Assembly: GCA_014859465.1 (NCBI GenBank)
Contig: JACUUF010000002.1
Coordinates: 19,287 to 83,286 of the forward strand
DNA: 64,000 nt
Reading direction: 5' to 3'
DNA from: Methyloprofundus sp.
Lineage (GTDB): Bacteria; Pseudomonadota; Gammaproteobacteria; Methylococcales; Methylomonadaceae
This document shows, in pieces, positions 1 through 8,214 of this stretch. Position 1 is the first letter of the stretch; every line of letters begins with the position of its first letter. The position numbers were made by a program, and so were the translations under genes. The notes under the pieces are model-generated. The model saw nothing but the letters and a program-made list of their open reading frames with translations. It was not told the origin of the DNA and made no database searches.

Positions 1-934
1 GAACCGCTACGCCTGGCGTGTTCTAGCGGAGAGTAAAAATAAGTCTGAATTCAAAGAAGATGATATTGCGTTTCAGATTGCGCCACGCATAAATGCACTA
101 TCCCGCATGGGTGATGATGGACAAACTGCTTTAACATGGCTTTCGAGTGACATGAAGGATGCCAGTGAAGCTGCTTTTATCAATATGGAGATCAACAATG
201 ATGAACGGAAAGACGAGCAGGCCAAGTGTCAAAAACTGGCATTATCGCAAGCTAAATCACAGATGGATTCTGGCGTTTTTGTTTGCGTTTGCTTTGTTCC
301 TGAGTTTACTCATGGCGTCGTCGGATTGGCAGCTTCTCACGTAGTTAAGGAAACGGGTTTACCGGCAATCGTAATCTCACTGAAAAGCAACGGCATGTTA
401 ACCGGCTCGGCGCGCTCAATTCCCGGCTTTGATTTGCGCTTAGCAATCGAAAAAGCTCAAGATCACACCGGGCTTCTAACAAAGTATGGTGGGCATGCTA
501 TGGCTGCAGGTCTATCTATGAATTCAGCTGATGATATCGAGGCTTTTCATTCAGCGTTAAACACGATTGCATCCGAAATGCTTAATCACGAACGGCCAGA
601 GCCAACCTTTTTCCATGACGGCGAGCTCACTCAAGAAATGCAGTCGGTCGAATCAATTTCCAATTTGCAGTCAATTGGACCGTTTGGGCAGGACTATCCT
701 TACCCAGCCTTTCTTGTAAAGGGCTTGGTTACAGGTGTTAAGCTGCTAGGCAAGGAGTTTCAGCATGCTAAATTAACGCTGTCTTCGGGCGAAACACTTA
801 TGTGGTTTAATCATGACGGTCTCGCCGATAAAGCAACAATAAAAATCATGGAGTTCATTGTTTCGCCAACAGTTAACAGCTGGAATGGTCGGCAATCTGT
901 GCAGTACATCGTGCAGGCGGCCAGGATGTCTTAA
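1..934 (+). CDS. recJ: Single-stranded-DNA exonuclease RecJ, 3' part only
   Basis: The reading frame is open from base 2, so the 5' end lies outside the window. RecJ is a DHH/DHHA1-family 5'-3' exonuclease acting on single-stranded DNA in recombination and repair. Visible family features are the FQIAPRINALSRMG segment that links the DHH core to DHHA1, the DHHA1 signature GSARSIPGFDL and the GGHAMAAG motif with its metal-site histidine. The C-terminal OB-type region (about the last 130 residues) is present and ends at a normal stop. A RecJ homologue beside plasmid maintenance genes is unusual and suggests a role in processing transferred or damaged DNA; that role is inferred. It overlaps the next gene by one base. 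Confidence 0.9.
   Translation, partial: NRYAWRVLAESKNKSEFKEDDIAFQIAPRINALSRMGDDGQTALTWLSSDMKDASEAAFINMEINNDERKDEQAKCQKLALSQAKSQMDSGVFVCVCFVPEFTHGVVGLAASHVVKETGLPAIVISLKSNGMLTGSARSIPGFDLRLAIEKAQDHTGLLTKYGGHAMAAGLSMNSADDIEAFHSALNTIASEMLNHERPEPTFFHDGELTQEMQSVESISNLQSIGPFGQDYPYPAFLVKGLVTGVKLLGKEFQHAKLTLSSGETLMWFNHDGLADKATIKIMEFIVSPTVNSWNGRQSVQYIVQAARMS
762..774. promoter_or_regulatory. AGCATGCTAAATT palindromic site, copy 1
   Basis: This is the first of three copies of an AGCATGCTAAATT motif within 1 kb, here inside recJ. It is the least symmetrical copy (CAGCATGCTAAA). The other copies are at 1160-1175 and 1709-1722. It may be a repressor or partition-protein site; the binding protein is unknown. 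Confidence 0.4.
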
Positions 935-1173
935 TGAATGTCCTAGATCTTGTTACGATCAAATCCCATGGGCTTGAGTACCAGTATATTGATCGTGCGA
1001 AGGCTTTTATAGACCTTACCAAGCGATTTAAGGGACGTACTGCTGAAGTTACTTATCACTCACCAGCAACTGAAAAGCTTGTAAGCGAGTTTTATCATGT
1101 CTGCAATAAGGGTCGCGTTAAGCAGCTCAAGTCCGATGCATTAATAAGCAATGAGTTGGATTTAGCATGCTAA
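934..1173 (+). CDS. Hypothetical protein, 79 aa
   Basis: No family was recognised. The gene starts on the last base of the recJ stop (TAATG arrangement) and its end overlaps the next start, so it is probably translated by coupling to recJ. The product is small and mixed in charge, with no signal peptide or membrane segment. It may be an accessory protein to recJ, judged only by gene order. Confidence 0.6.
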   Translation: MNVLDLVTIKSHGLEYQYIDRAKAFIDLTKRFKGRTAEVTYHSPATEKLVSEFYHVCNKGRVKQLKSDALISNELDLAC

Positions 1174-1175
1174 AT
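1160..1175. promoter_or_regulatory. Perfect 16-bp palindrome over the next gene's start
   Basis: ATTTAGCATGCTAAAT is a perfect palindrome. The ATG of the following gene (1167) sits at its centre, so a bound protein would cover the start codon. It shares AGCATGCTAAATT with sites at 762 and 1709. Confidence 0.5.
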
Positions 1176-1397
1176 TCTGATCAAAAATTTCATGCATTCG
1201 TTAAAGAAAAAAAGGAGAAGCATCTTTGGATTGATTTCAGGACAAAAAAAGAGAAATGGGATTTTGTACAAAAACACCTGCCGGACGTGGCGGAGTTTGT
1301 ACTGCTAACAAACAGTAAAAGGGACTTTGAATTCTCATTCCTCCTTGTCTTAGAGGAGTGGCTTAAAGGCCTTAGTGATGTTCAGATTAACTATTAA
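1167..1397 (+). CDS. Hypothetical protein, 76 aa
   Basis: Small lysine-rich protein of unknown family. Its ATG lies inside the palindrome at 1160-1175 and overlaps the end of the preceding gene by 7 bases. It appears to belong to the recJ-HU transcription unit; the HU gene starts 15 bases after its stop. No domain, signal or membrane helix was seen. Confidence 0.6.
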   Translation: MLNSDQKFHAFVKEKKEKHLWIDFRTKKEKWDFVQKHLPDVAEFVLLTNSKRDFEFSFLLVLEEWLKGLSDVQINY

Positions 1398-1412
1398 AGA
1401 AGGATTTAATTT

Positions 1413-1688
1413 ATGTCAAAAGAAGCTTTAATTGACCAAGTGAGTAAAACAACCGGCATGTCTAAAAAAGATGCCACCTCTGCAGTAAATGCGGTCTTTC
1501 AGGGTATTGAGTCTCTGCTTGTCGCTGGGCAGGAAATTTCAATCATTGGCTTCGGCAAGTTCAGCGTAAAAGATGTGCCGGAGCGAATGGGGCGAAACCC
1601 TTCAACCGGCGAGCAAATTAAGATCGCAGCTAAGCGCCAAGTAAAATTCAGCGCAGGTAAAGGTTTGAAGGATGCTGTCCAAAAATAA
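1413..1688 (+). CDS. hup: HU-family DNA-bending protein
   Basis: At 91 residues this has the usual length of an HU/IHF-family protein. The N-terminal helices (MSKEALIDQVSKTTGMSKK), the GFGKFSV turn and the RMGRNPSTGE beta-arm stretch with its DNA-intercalating proline match HU rather than IHF. It works as a dimer that bends and compacts DNA, assisting replication, recombination or relaxosome assembly. The AAGGA ribosome-binding site lies about 8 bases before the ATG. It is last in the recJ operon and is followed by a cluster of TAGCA half-sites. Confidence 0.95.
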   Translation: MSKEALIDQVSKTTGMSKKDATSAVNAVFQGIESLLVAGQEISIIGFGKFSVKDVPERMGRNPSTGEQIKIAAKRQVKFSAGKGLKDAVQK

Positions 1689-1697
1689 CCGCTCTGT

Positions 1698-1752
1698 GGT
1701 TAGCAAGTTTTAGCATGCTAAATTAGCAACGAACTTGACAGGTTGTTGCTAA
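1698..1752. promoter_or_regulatory. Cluster of TAGCA/TGCTA operator-like half-sites
   Basis: The stretch contains TTAGCAA, the palindrome TTTAGCATGCTAAA (1709-1722), TTAGCAAC (1723-1730) and its inverse GTTGCTAA (1745-1752). A -35-like TTGACA lies at 1734-1739 inside the inverted pair. The same half-sites, TTTAGCAA and TTGCTAAA, flank the parA leader at 12066-12098. This looks like an autoregulatory or centromere-like site. The binding protein is not identified. Confidence 0.5.
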
Positions 1753-1843
1753 AAAACACCTTCAGCATTCAATCCATGCCGATCCCTTCCAAAAATCCCT
1801 GACAGCCTTTTTTTAATCATCACAATAAAAATAGGTATAACCC

Positions 1844-2326
1844 ATGTCTTTGACACAAGAACATCAATCATCAATTGACAGCCCAATCCACGACAGGGAA
1901 TCGTTAGTTCCAAAAGCCAGTTACCCAATGAGCCAATGGGATGTTGAAAGGATTGATATAGGCATCGTGTGCGTTGATGGGTCTGATATCGATCATGTTG
2001 CAAACATGGTTGAGTCGTCAGCGTTAAAGCTAGGGGTTGTCATATCTGACTGCATTAAAACCTACTTAAAGTCGGAGCATCAATCCATAATCGATAAGTC
2101 TTCGCATTATTCATTTTGCCTAATTGAAGACCCTTCCATTTCAAAAGACTTTGGCCTGCTATTTGCATTCAACCACTTATCACATGCGTTTGCGTTCTCA
2201 GAGTCAAATGTTAGTGATAACCATTTTGATATAGTTGTTTACCGAACACTGGACGACCTGATAAAAGATAAGCCAAAGCAGGTGCTCACGTACCATCTTG
2301 AGCAAGCTTTAAAGCGCGCAGGGTAG
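1844..2326 (+). CDS. Hypothetical protein, 160 aa
   Basis: No family was recognised. The protein is soluble and acidic to neutral, with no signal peptide or helix-turn-helix. A weak AGGT ribosome-binding site lies about 8 bases before the ATG. It follows the operator cluster downstream of the HU gene, so it may have its own regulated promoter. The 173 bases after it hold only a weak CCCTT/AAGGG hairpin (near 2377-2390) and T-rich sequence. Confidence 0.6.
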   Translation: MSLTQEHQSSIDSPIHDRESLVPKASYPMSQWDVERIDIGIVCVDGSDIDHVANMVESSALKLGVVISDCIKTYLKSEHQSIIDKSSHYSFCLIEDPSISKDFGLLFAFNHLSHAFAFSESNVSDNHFDIVVYRTLDDLIKDKPKQVLTYHLEQALKRAG

Positions 2327-2499
2327 TGAAAAACAGAATTGCAAATTATAGCCTATTTGAGAAGACTTCTATACCAACCCCTTACAAAGGGATACCTTTC
2401 ATTGTTTTCTCGTCTCTAGCAGCTTCTCTCGTAAGCCGTTTTTTTCTAAATTTCTGAAAAACCTTTTTTAGTTGCACTTTACTAAGATGAGGTTTTATT

Positions 2500-2778
2500 T
2501 TGAATTTCGCATCATATACACCAGTTCTGAATAGTGGCGCCTATGACTTTGTTCCTGATACAAGGCCAGCTTGCAGCATGACTCCATTGTATTCCGAGGT
2601 TGCCAGAACTTTAACATCGGCAAAGTCAGGCATGACGATCGACGAGGTAGCCAAAAGAGTAAAAACAACAAAGCATCACTCGCGAGTTCGTTTGGCACTA
2701 GATGCCTTGGTTAAAATGGGGCTGGTTTGCAGGAGCGAAGATAATGCCAGCCTGAAGTATCGACTTGCTGAGGCTTGA
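2500..2778 (+). CDS. Small winged-helix DNA-binding protein
   Basis: The start is TTG, preceded by GATGAGG. The C-terminal 60 residues have the pattern of a winged helix: ARTLTSAKSGMTIDEVAKRV as a helix-turn-helix, then a recognition helix (KHHSRVRLALDALVKMGLV) and a short wing ending in YRL. At 92 residues it is one DNA-binding domain with an N-terminal tail. It could be a plasmid regulator. The target is unknown. Confidence 0.6.
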   Translation: MNFASYTPVLNSGAYDFVPDTRPACSMTPLYSEVARTLTSAKSGMTIDEVAKRVKTTKHHSRVRLALDALVKMGLVCRSEDNASLKYRLAEA

Positions 2779-2805
2779 GCATTACGACACACCACTCTTT
2801 TCTCT

Positions 2806-2839
2806 CCAACTCATCATAACATCCATTATGGTGAGTTGG
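2806..2839. promoter_or_regulatory. Strong hairpin in the 141-base gap after 2778
   Basis: CCAACTCA-TC-ATAA pairs with TTAT-GG-TGAGTTGG around a six-base loop. There is no T-tract after it, so it is not a classical terminator. It may belong to the family of leader hairpins described at 6656, 51439 and elsewhere, because it also follows a CTCTTTT stretch. Confidence 0.45.
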
Positions 2840-2919
2840 AAAATAATGCTTTTCGGTACTCGACCAATAACGTGAACATCCTTTAAGGGCTAACAGGACA
2901 TTAATTAGGGGCTCGCCAG

Positions 2920-3912
2920 ATGAAGACCATGGCTTATTTGAATTTCGATCGGATTGGAGCTCAGGCAACGGAAAATAAAAAGGGCGCTCCTGTAAATACG
3001 GCGATTGATGTTGCTAGTATTTTTTTTAAGCTTGGCGGTTTATCCGGTGAAAAGATTAAACAACTTACTACCTTGTTTTTTAAGCAAGCCAAGGAGTCAA
3101 TGGTTTGCTCATTTATATGCACAGCTAGAGCTGAGGTTTATACGTGCGATTTAGCCAGGGGTGTCACGCCGGTTGGTACCGGGGCTTTTTTAAAAAAGAA
3201 AGGGTTTAACGTTGGTATTGAGTATGACTCACTGCTTTATACTGCAACCGAGTATAAGGTTTGTGTAAAAAAGAAGGCTATATTAACCACTGCCTACCAC
3301 CTTCCCTTCATGTTTAAATCACATTTTATCGAGCGCGTTGCAGAGCGAAAATCTATCGAAACAGTGCATGGCATAAGCGATGTTATTGTGAGTAGTTTTC
3401 CTATATTAAAAGTCTTTGGGTTAGCGGTTAGCTACATTTTATCCAATTTGGATTTTTACGAGAATAAGTACCCATTGTTAATAAAGAAAAAAGACGACAG
3501 CCCCACATTTATTAACATGGCCGTTCCATTTGAGGGTGGGGGTATGGGTTTGTGCGTTGGTGGAATGTATGCTGGAGGTGATACAGCGGTTGTTGGGCAT
3601 CGGGTTCATCGTAAACTCAATGATCTCCCTGGATGCAGCCTCCTTGTGGAGGATTGTTCAGTCCAATTGAAAACCTATATCGGCGACCTTGATTTAACTT
3701 CTGCGCAAGCTAACTACCTACAAAGGTATCGCTCCTTGACCGAGCTCCATGCTCTTGCGTTTGCGTTTATTGATGAAAACTTTGAACAGTACATGTTTTT
3801 CACAAGGATGCCGAACAGCAAAAAGATATTGGAGCGCCCCGCTCTTCCTGATTTTGTAAATCAATACCTTGAGAGCTTGGCGAAGCTCATTTTTAGTTAC
3901 TCGAAGTTTTAG
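2920..3912 (+). CDS. Hypothetical protein, 330 aa
   Basis: No family was recognised. The protein has no clear signal peptide. Segments such as FKSHFIERVAERKS and the glycine-rich EGGGMGLCVGGMYAGG give it an enzyme-like look but match no motif I can name. An AGGGG ribosome-binding site precedes the ATG at 2920; ATG at 2929 is the alternative. It lies alone between a hairpin leader and the nuclease gene at 3943. Confidence 0.6.
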   Translation: MKTMAYLNFDRIGAQATENKKGAPVNTAIDVASIFFKLGGLSGEKIKQLTTLFFKQAKESMVCSFICTARAEVYTCDLARGVTPVGTGAFLKKKGFNVGIEYDSLLYTATEYKVCVKKKAILTTAYHLPFMFKSHFIERVAERKSIETVHGISDVIVSSFPILKVFGLAVSYILSNLDFYENKYPLLIKKKDDSPTFINMAVPFEGGGMGLCVGGMYAGGDTAVVGHRVHRKLNDLPGCSLLVEDCSVQLKTYIGDLDLTSAQANYLQRYRSLTELHALAFAFIDENFEQYMFFTRMPNSKKILERPALPDFVNQYLESLAKLIFSYSKF

Positions 3913-3942
3913 TATTGTTGCGCTCAATTGGAGGGTTTTTGT

Positions 3943-4389
3943 ATGCGAATTTCAGTCTCACAAGCTAAGAAAATGGGGGTTTGGAACAAAATCCCGCAAA
4001 ACGTCCAGCAGAAAATTCTTGATCGACAGGAGCGCAAACCGGTCAATATCCTTGACCCGCAGCGTATGCTCTTTAATGCGGTAAAGGCCAAGGTGCCAGG
4101 GGCAAAATGGGAAGTCAAAGGGCTTGTCCCGGGGCGAAAATTCCGAGCTGACATCTTCATTCCATCCAGCAATATCGTCATTGAGTTCGACGGGTATCGC
4201 CACCACGCCCTATCAAAGCGCGGATTTCAAAAAGGCCTGGAGCGTCAAAACCAATTTGTTGCGCATGGATTTAAGGTTTTGCGATATTACGCAAAGCAGG
4301 TCAATTCTGATCTTGATAGGGTCATTGAGGAAATCATGGAACTGCATGACTTTACTATGCGAAGTATTAAAAAAGGCGTCCCGGCGTGA
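3943..4389 (+). CDS. DUF559/Vsr-like PD-(D/E)XK endonuclease domain protein
   Basis: The start at 3943 is chosen because GGAGG lies 8 bases upstream. The C-terminal half has the layout of the DUF559/very-short-patch-repair nuclease fold: FRADIFIP with the first acidic residue, IVIEFDGYRHH with the E-x-D and histidine pair, then RQNQFVAHGFKVLRYYA, the basic helix and strand. This predicts a small metal-dependent DNA nuclease. The N-terminal 50 residues are unassigned. It overlaps the next gene by 3 bases, so the two are probably translated together. Possible roles are DNA repair, restriction or mobile-element processing. Confidence 0.7.
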   Translation: MRISVSQAKKMGVWNKIPQNVQQKILDRQERKPVNILDPQRMLFNAVKAKVPGAKWEVKGLVPGRKFRADIFIPSSNIVIEFDGYRHHALSKRGFQKGLERQNQFVAHGFKVLRYYAKQVNSDLDRVIEEIMELHDFTMRSIKKGVPA

Positions 4390-4754
4390 ATACAAAAATA
4401 AAAGTTTGGTGCGAAAAAAACATGGTTAAAGTAAAAGAATTGGCTGGAGTTGCAGGTGTGTCAGAAAAAACAGTCTATAACTTCTTTAATGGTAGCGAGA
4501 TAAAAAGCGGAGCAATCGAAGCCTGGGCTAAAGAGTGGCCTGAAATGATCTGCTATGCACTAGATTTGCAGTGTGATGGAGTGAGTTTTATACCGCAAGA
4601 TGACGACGAAAGCGCCCGACTGCAATCCATAATCGACAAGCAATCCGAGCGCATCGCCGCTCTTGAGTGGGCGGTGGCCAAACTTCCTTTTTACCCCCAA
4701 ATGTCCTTGCGCATCACTGTCCTTGAACGGATTGTGTTTGGCAAATCGAACTAA
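4386..4754 (+). CDS. Helix-turn-helix regulator, 122 aa
   Basis: The GTG start overlaps the stop of the nuclease gene. The N-terminus carries an XRE/lambda-repressor-type helix-turn-helix: VKVKELAGVAGVSEKTVYNF followed by NGSEIKSGAI. The C-terminal part (SARLQSIIDKQSERIAALEW) looks like a short coiled coil for dimerisation. It probably regulates its own operon or the nuclease upstream. Its 3' end overlaps the 3' end of the convergent recombinase gene by 4 bases. Confidence 0.65.
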   Translation: MNTKIKVWCEKNMVKVKELAGVAGVSEKTVYNFFNGSEIKSGAIEAWAKEWPEMICYALDLQCDGVSFIPQDDDESARLQSIIDKQSERIAALEWAVAKLPFYPQMSLRITVLERIVFGKSN

Positions 4755-5779
4755 CCAGCTCCCTGCCCCGACTTTTTCCGGTGCAGCTCCGCCATACCGT
4801 TCTCTTTCGCCGATAACCGGGCCACATAACGCATAAACGTCTTGTGGTCTTTCCATCGACCAGCATTCATGGCTTTGGTTGTCTCAACACCGGATGCCAC
4901 CATGTCTTGAGCCGCCCCCACCCTTGTTGAGTGTCCAGTGAAGTGAAAATCTTCATCAATCAGCAGCCCCATGCGGTTAATACTCATGGCTACCATTTGA
5001 CCGGTTAGTCCGCGACGGCGAAGCGTGCCGTGTTTCGTCATACTTCTGAAAAGCAAGCCTTCAGCAACCCCGCTCATCTTCAACCAGCGCTTAACCCAAA
5101 AGGTCGCGAACGGTGTTAGGTAGGCATAGTGAATATCTTTATTACCCTTCTTGGACTTGATTTTTTTCACTTCAACAACCGCATCCCCTTCCGAATCAAA
5201 CTCAATATGCCCCACCTCAAGTTTAGCAACCTCGCTTCGGCGCAACAAGGTCGAATATGCCAGTGCGGTTATTGCCAAATCCCGAACGTCACGGATGCTG
5301 TTTTTATCAACAACTGAACCCAGAATCGTTAAATTAGACTCCCGAAACGGTTGCGCTTGTCTTACCTCGTGCTCACTGTATTCCTGAATATTTTTCAGTG
5401 CCGAAACAACCTCCGGCTCTTCACCAGGCCTGGTGAGTCCTAATATTTTGTGCAACTTATTGATAGTGCTTAACCGACGCTGAATAGTTGTGGGTGCTTT
5501 TTTATCCGCATGCTGCTGAATAATGAATTTCCGCATGACTAATGGGTGTGCCGGTAAAGCACAATGCCGATTCTTCTTGCACCAAGTCATGTACACCGCC
5601 ATGTCGTACTTAAACGCTTCTTGCGAGTTTTTTGACAGCGACTCGATGTAGTACGGTACCTTTTTTCTCATCCCTTCTTGCAGTGAAGGGTCAATAGTGT
5701 GGTCGTGCTCAGGGACTTCCTCATACATCGGAAGAAATTTGCCCTGATCTTCGTTTTTAATTAACGCTAACTCTCCCAC
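4751..5779 (-). CDS. Cre-like tyrosine recombinase
   Basis: 342 residues, close to Cre of phage P1. It has an N-terminal core-binding SAM-like domain (YYIESLSKNSQEAFKYDMAV) and a catalytic domain with the first arginine in STLLRRSEVAKL, the H-x-x-R box GHSTRVGAAQDM, the tryptophan in AGRW and the tyrosine nucleophile in FMRY. The SGHS-RVGAA and RYVARLSAKENGM segments resemble Cre more than phage integrases. The likely role is resolving plasmid multimers at a lox-like site. The GTG start has GGGAGG 6 bases upstream, and that Shine-Dalgarno is the 3' arm of a leader hairpin at 5785-5837. Confidence 0.85.
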   Translation of the reverse strand: MGELALIKNEDQGKFLPMYEEVPEHDHTIDPSLQEGMRKKVPYYIESLSKNSQEAFKYDMAVYMTWCKKNRHCALPAHPLVMRKFIIQQHADKKAPTTIQRRLSTINKLHKILGLTRPGEEPEVVSALKNIQEYSEHEVRQAQPFRESNLTILGSVVDKNSIRDVRDLAITALAYSTLLRRSEVAKLEVGHIEFDSEGDAVVEVKKIKSKKGNKDIHYAYLTPFATFWVKRWLKMSGVAEGLLFRSMTKHGTLRRRGLTGQMVAMSINRMGLLIDEDFHFTGHSTRVGAAQDMVASGVETTKAMNAGRWKDHKTFMRYVARLSAKENGMAELHRKKSGQGAG

Positions 5780-5784
5780 TAAAG

Positions 5785-5837
5785 CCTCCCGGTAAATCGT
5801 TCCTAGTTACTTAAAAAGGAGGTTGGTAAATTTTGGT
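5785..5837 (-). promoter_or_regulatory. Leader hairpin element upstream of the recombinase
   Basis: Read on the minus strand this is ACCAAAATTTACC then AACCTCCTTTTT, with GGGAGGC at the far end. It matches the recurring CCAAAT...CCYCCTTT leader element. The 3' arm GGGAGG is the ribosome-binding site of the recombinase, so pairing with CCTCC would limit its translation. Confidence 0.55.
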
Positions 5838-5882
5838 TTTTAAAATGATGAGAACGCTTTTTTTGATAAAAAGGAGGCGCGA

Positions 5883-6653
5883 ATGCAAGACAAAATCACA
5901 AACTATCTACCTGAACTATTTATTGTCGTTAATCAAGGCGGAGAATATCTTGACTACTTTGGCGGAGCTGACCTGTCCGGGCACCAAGGTGTAGAAGACC
6001 TTAACGGTCGATCGCTGAGTGATTTTTTCGATAGAAAAACAGTTGAGAAAATCATTAAAACAATCAAGCTAGCGATTAACAAAAACGTTATAAGTGAAGT
6101 TGAATACAAGATACAAAGTGCTGGCGAACTGGTAAACCAGTATTACAGAGCATCTTTAGCCCCTGTACTGGATTCGTCGATCTATGGTGAGGATTGCGTC
6201 ATTATGTCGATTCAAAACATCACAAGAGAAATTGACGCGTTCTACCAAACCTGCAAAGTCACCCCGTTTGACACAACCCTGCCTGTCACCAATGTATTTA
6301 ACTTGGTAGCGATTGACGACACCCTAATGGAGCTTGATAATCGCTCACAAGACCGAATCGCGGTTATAAAGTTAGAGCTTAAAGAGCTTAACCAAATTCA
6401 AGCTGCATGCAGTAAAGAAGTAAAGGACAATCTTGAAATCACCATTATCCATGCGCTACAAAGCGCAATAAAATTCGCCGATCATGTGATTGCGCGAGAA
6501 GGCTTTGGCTCCTACTGGATTGGTGCCCTCGTTAGTGAAGCCGTTTTGCATGATGTTGTAAGCAATGCTATGAAGCCAATTTCAGATAAAGTGGTTGCCT
6601 CTCGAAATCCTGACTTCAAAATTGATGCACAGGTCTCGCTTGAGTTCATGTAA
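5883..6653 (+). CDS. PAS domain protein with degenerate GGDEF domain
   Basis: Residues about 1-115 form a PAS sensor domain (LPELFIVVNQGGEYLDYFGG, then the NQYYRASLAPV and SIQNITRE strands). Residues about 130-256 follow the GGDEF diguanylate-cyclase layout (DTTLPVTNVFN, IAVIKLELKELNQI) but the active-site loop reads AREGFGSYWIGAL instead of R-GGDEF. Catalytic cyclase activity is therefore unlikely; a sensor or c-di-GMP-independent signalling role is more likely. AGGAGG precedes the ATG. An EAL-domain gene lies 9 kb away at 15453. Confidence 0.7.
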   Translation: MQDKITNYLPELFIVVNQGGEYLDYFGGADLSGHQGVEDLNGRSLSDFFDRKTVEKIIKTIKLAINKNVISEVEYKIQSAGELVNQYYRASLAPVLDSSIYGEDCVIMSIQNITREIDAFYQTCKVTPFDTTLPVTNVFNLVAIDDTLMELDNRSQDRIAVIKLELKELNQIQAACSKEVKDNLEITIIHALQSAIKFADHVIAREGFGSYWIGALVSEAVLHDVVSNAMKPISDKVVASRNPDFKIDAQVSLEFM

Positions 6654-6655
6654 AA

Positions 6656-6704
6656 GCCAAAATCAGCACCCCCCCCTTTTTTTCTAACTATAGAGATAAA
6701 GGGG
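6656..6704 (+). promoter_or_regulatory. Leader hairpin element upstream of the helicase
   Basis: GCCAAAATCAGCACC leads into CCCCCTTT (6671-6678), which pairs with AAAGGGGG (6697-6704). The 3' arm is the ribosome-binding site for the ATG at 6711. The layout matches the other leader elements in this window. Confidence 0.6.
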
Positions 6705-6710
6705 GATTGC

Positions 6711-8189
6711 ATGCCCAAGCTAAAACCAACCGCTGAACAAGACAACGCGAAAAACCTCGCTTGCACTGGCCAGAACCTAAAAATAAATGCATTTGCAGGT
6801 GCGGGTAAAACCTCAACGCTTGAACTGATAGCCGAAACACTGTTTAACAAAAAGATACTGTACTTGGCTTTCAATAAATCCATTGCCGACGAATCTGCCA
6901 AGCGCTTTCCTTTTAATGTGACATGCAAAACATCTCACTCACTTGCTTATGGTGCAATTGTTGGTCGCAACCCACGATTTAAAGAAAAGCTGCAAGGCCG
7001 CTTAAACGGTTCACTTGTTGCCAAGATTGTAGAGCTCCGAGATGGGCATCATTGCGCACCGCTGACATTTAGCCAGTACGGGAGCTTTGTTTTGGCTGCC
7101 GCAACCAACTATATGAACTCTGGTTACGAAGAATTCAAAAAACAGTTCGTGCCTATTGCCAAAATAGAAGAATTAGCCGCTAAGAAAAAAACAATCGTTT
7201 CACCGTCTGTTTATCGCAATATTTATAAGGACGCACAATTGCTCTGGTCAAAAATGATCGATCCAAATGATCCTACATACTTGACCCATGACGCATACCT
7301 TAAGCTTTATGCATTGTCGCGCCCATCATTAGCTCAATACGACGTTATTCTTTTGGATGAGTCACAAGATAGCAACGGTGTACTTTTATCGATTGTATCA
7401 AGCGCAAGAGCGCAGCAAATCTATGTTGGGGACAAGTATCAGCAAATTTATTCTTGGCGAGGTGCCACCAATGCAATGGACTGCATCACCACTCCACACA
7501 CTTGCTACCTAAGCCAGTCATTCCGTTTTGGCAAAAATATCGCGGCACTGGCAAGTCAGATACTTCAAAAAGAGCTAGGGTGTGATACGCCGGTACAGGG
7601 GTTTGACGCAATTGAAGACAGTGTTACCCGCCTGGAGTATCCAGACTGCATGGTTTTCAGAACAAATGCAGGGCTTATTGGTGAAGCCTTAACGCAGCTG
7701 GATGCCGGTAAAAAAGTTTGCATTGTTGGTGATATTGCTATGCTTATTCAACTGATAGATGGTATTAGGGAGTTGGACGATACCGGGCGCAGCTCTCACC
7801 CGGAGCTTATGGATTTTGGTTCGTATGTGGATTTTCTTGAGTTCATTGAAACTGATCACGGGAAAGACCTTGCTGTTATTGAAAAACTGATTTCTGAGAA
7901 TGGTTATGACATTCTCAACCAAGCCCTTAATAAAGTAAAAGCAAACAAGGAAGAGGAGTCAGATATTATCTTAACCACGGCGCACAAGAGCAAGGGACGT
8001 GAACGGGATACTGTTAAGCTTGGTGGGGATTTCAAAAAGATTGAAGACCTCCACTCCGCAAGGCTAGATGGCAAAAAGGACTACGCTATTAACCTGGAAG
8101 AGTTTAATCTGCTTTACGTGGCTATTACTCGCGCTAAAAAGCAGCTTGACGTATCTAATTTGCGATACTTTGACGCCCTTTGGGATTAA
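6711..8189 (+). CDS. UvrD/Rep-type superfamily I DNA helicase
   Basis: 492 residues. Motif I is NAFAGAGKTSTLE (Walker A). Motif II is LLDESQDSN, motif III is YQQIYSWRGA, motif IV/V appears in TAHKSKGRERDTV, and motif VI is LLYVAITRAKKQLDV. The full SF1A helicase set is present and the length is shorter than UvrD, so 1B/2B subdomains are reduced, as in F-box-like or plasmid/phage UvrD relatives. It should unwind DNA using ATP in repair or replication of the element. The region with recJ, HU and endonuclease I nearby is rich in DNA-processing genes. Confidence 0.88.
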   Translation: MPKLKPTAEQDNAKNLACTGQNLKINAFAGAGKTSTLELIAETLFNKKILYLAFNKSIADESAKRFPFNVTCKTSHSLAYGAIVGRNPRFKEKLQGRLNGSLVAKIVELRDGHHCAPLTFSQYGSFVLAAATNYMNSGYEEFKKQFVPIAKIEELAAKKKTIVSPSVYRNIYKDAQLLWSKMIDPNDPTYLTHDAYLKLYALSRPSLAQYDVILLDESQDSNGVLLSIVSSARAQQIYVGDKYQQIYSWRGATNAMDCITTPHTCYLSQSFRFGKNIAALASQILQKELGCDTPVQGFDAIEDSVTRLEYPDCMVFRTNAGLIGEALTQLDAGKKVCIVGDIAMLIQLIDGIRELDDTGRSSHPELMDFGSYVDFLEFIETDHGKDLAVIEKLISENGYDILNQALNKVKANKEEESDIILTTAHKSKGRERDTVKLGGDFKKIEDLHSARLDGKKDYAINLEEFNLLYVAITRAKKQLDVSNLRYFDALWD

Positions 8190-8214
8190 ATTTCAATTTT
8201 AGATGGAGCATTGC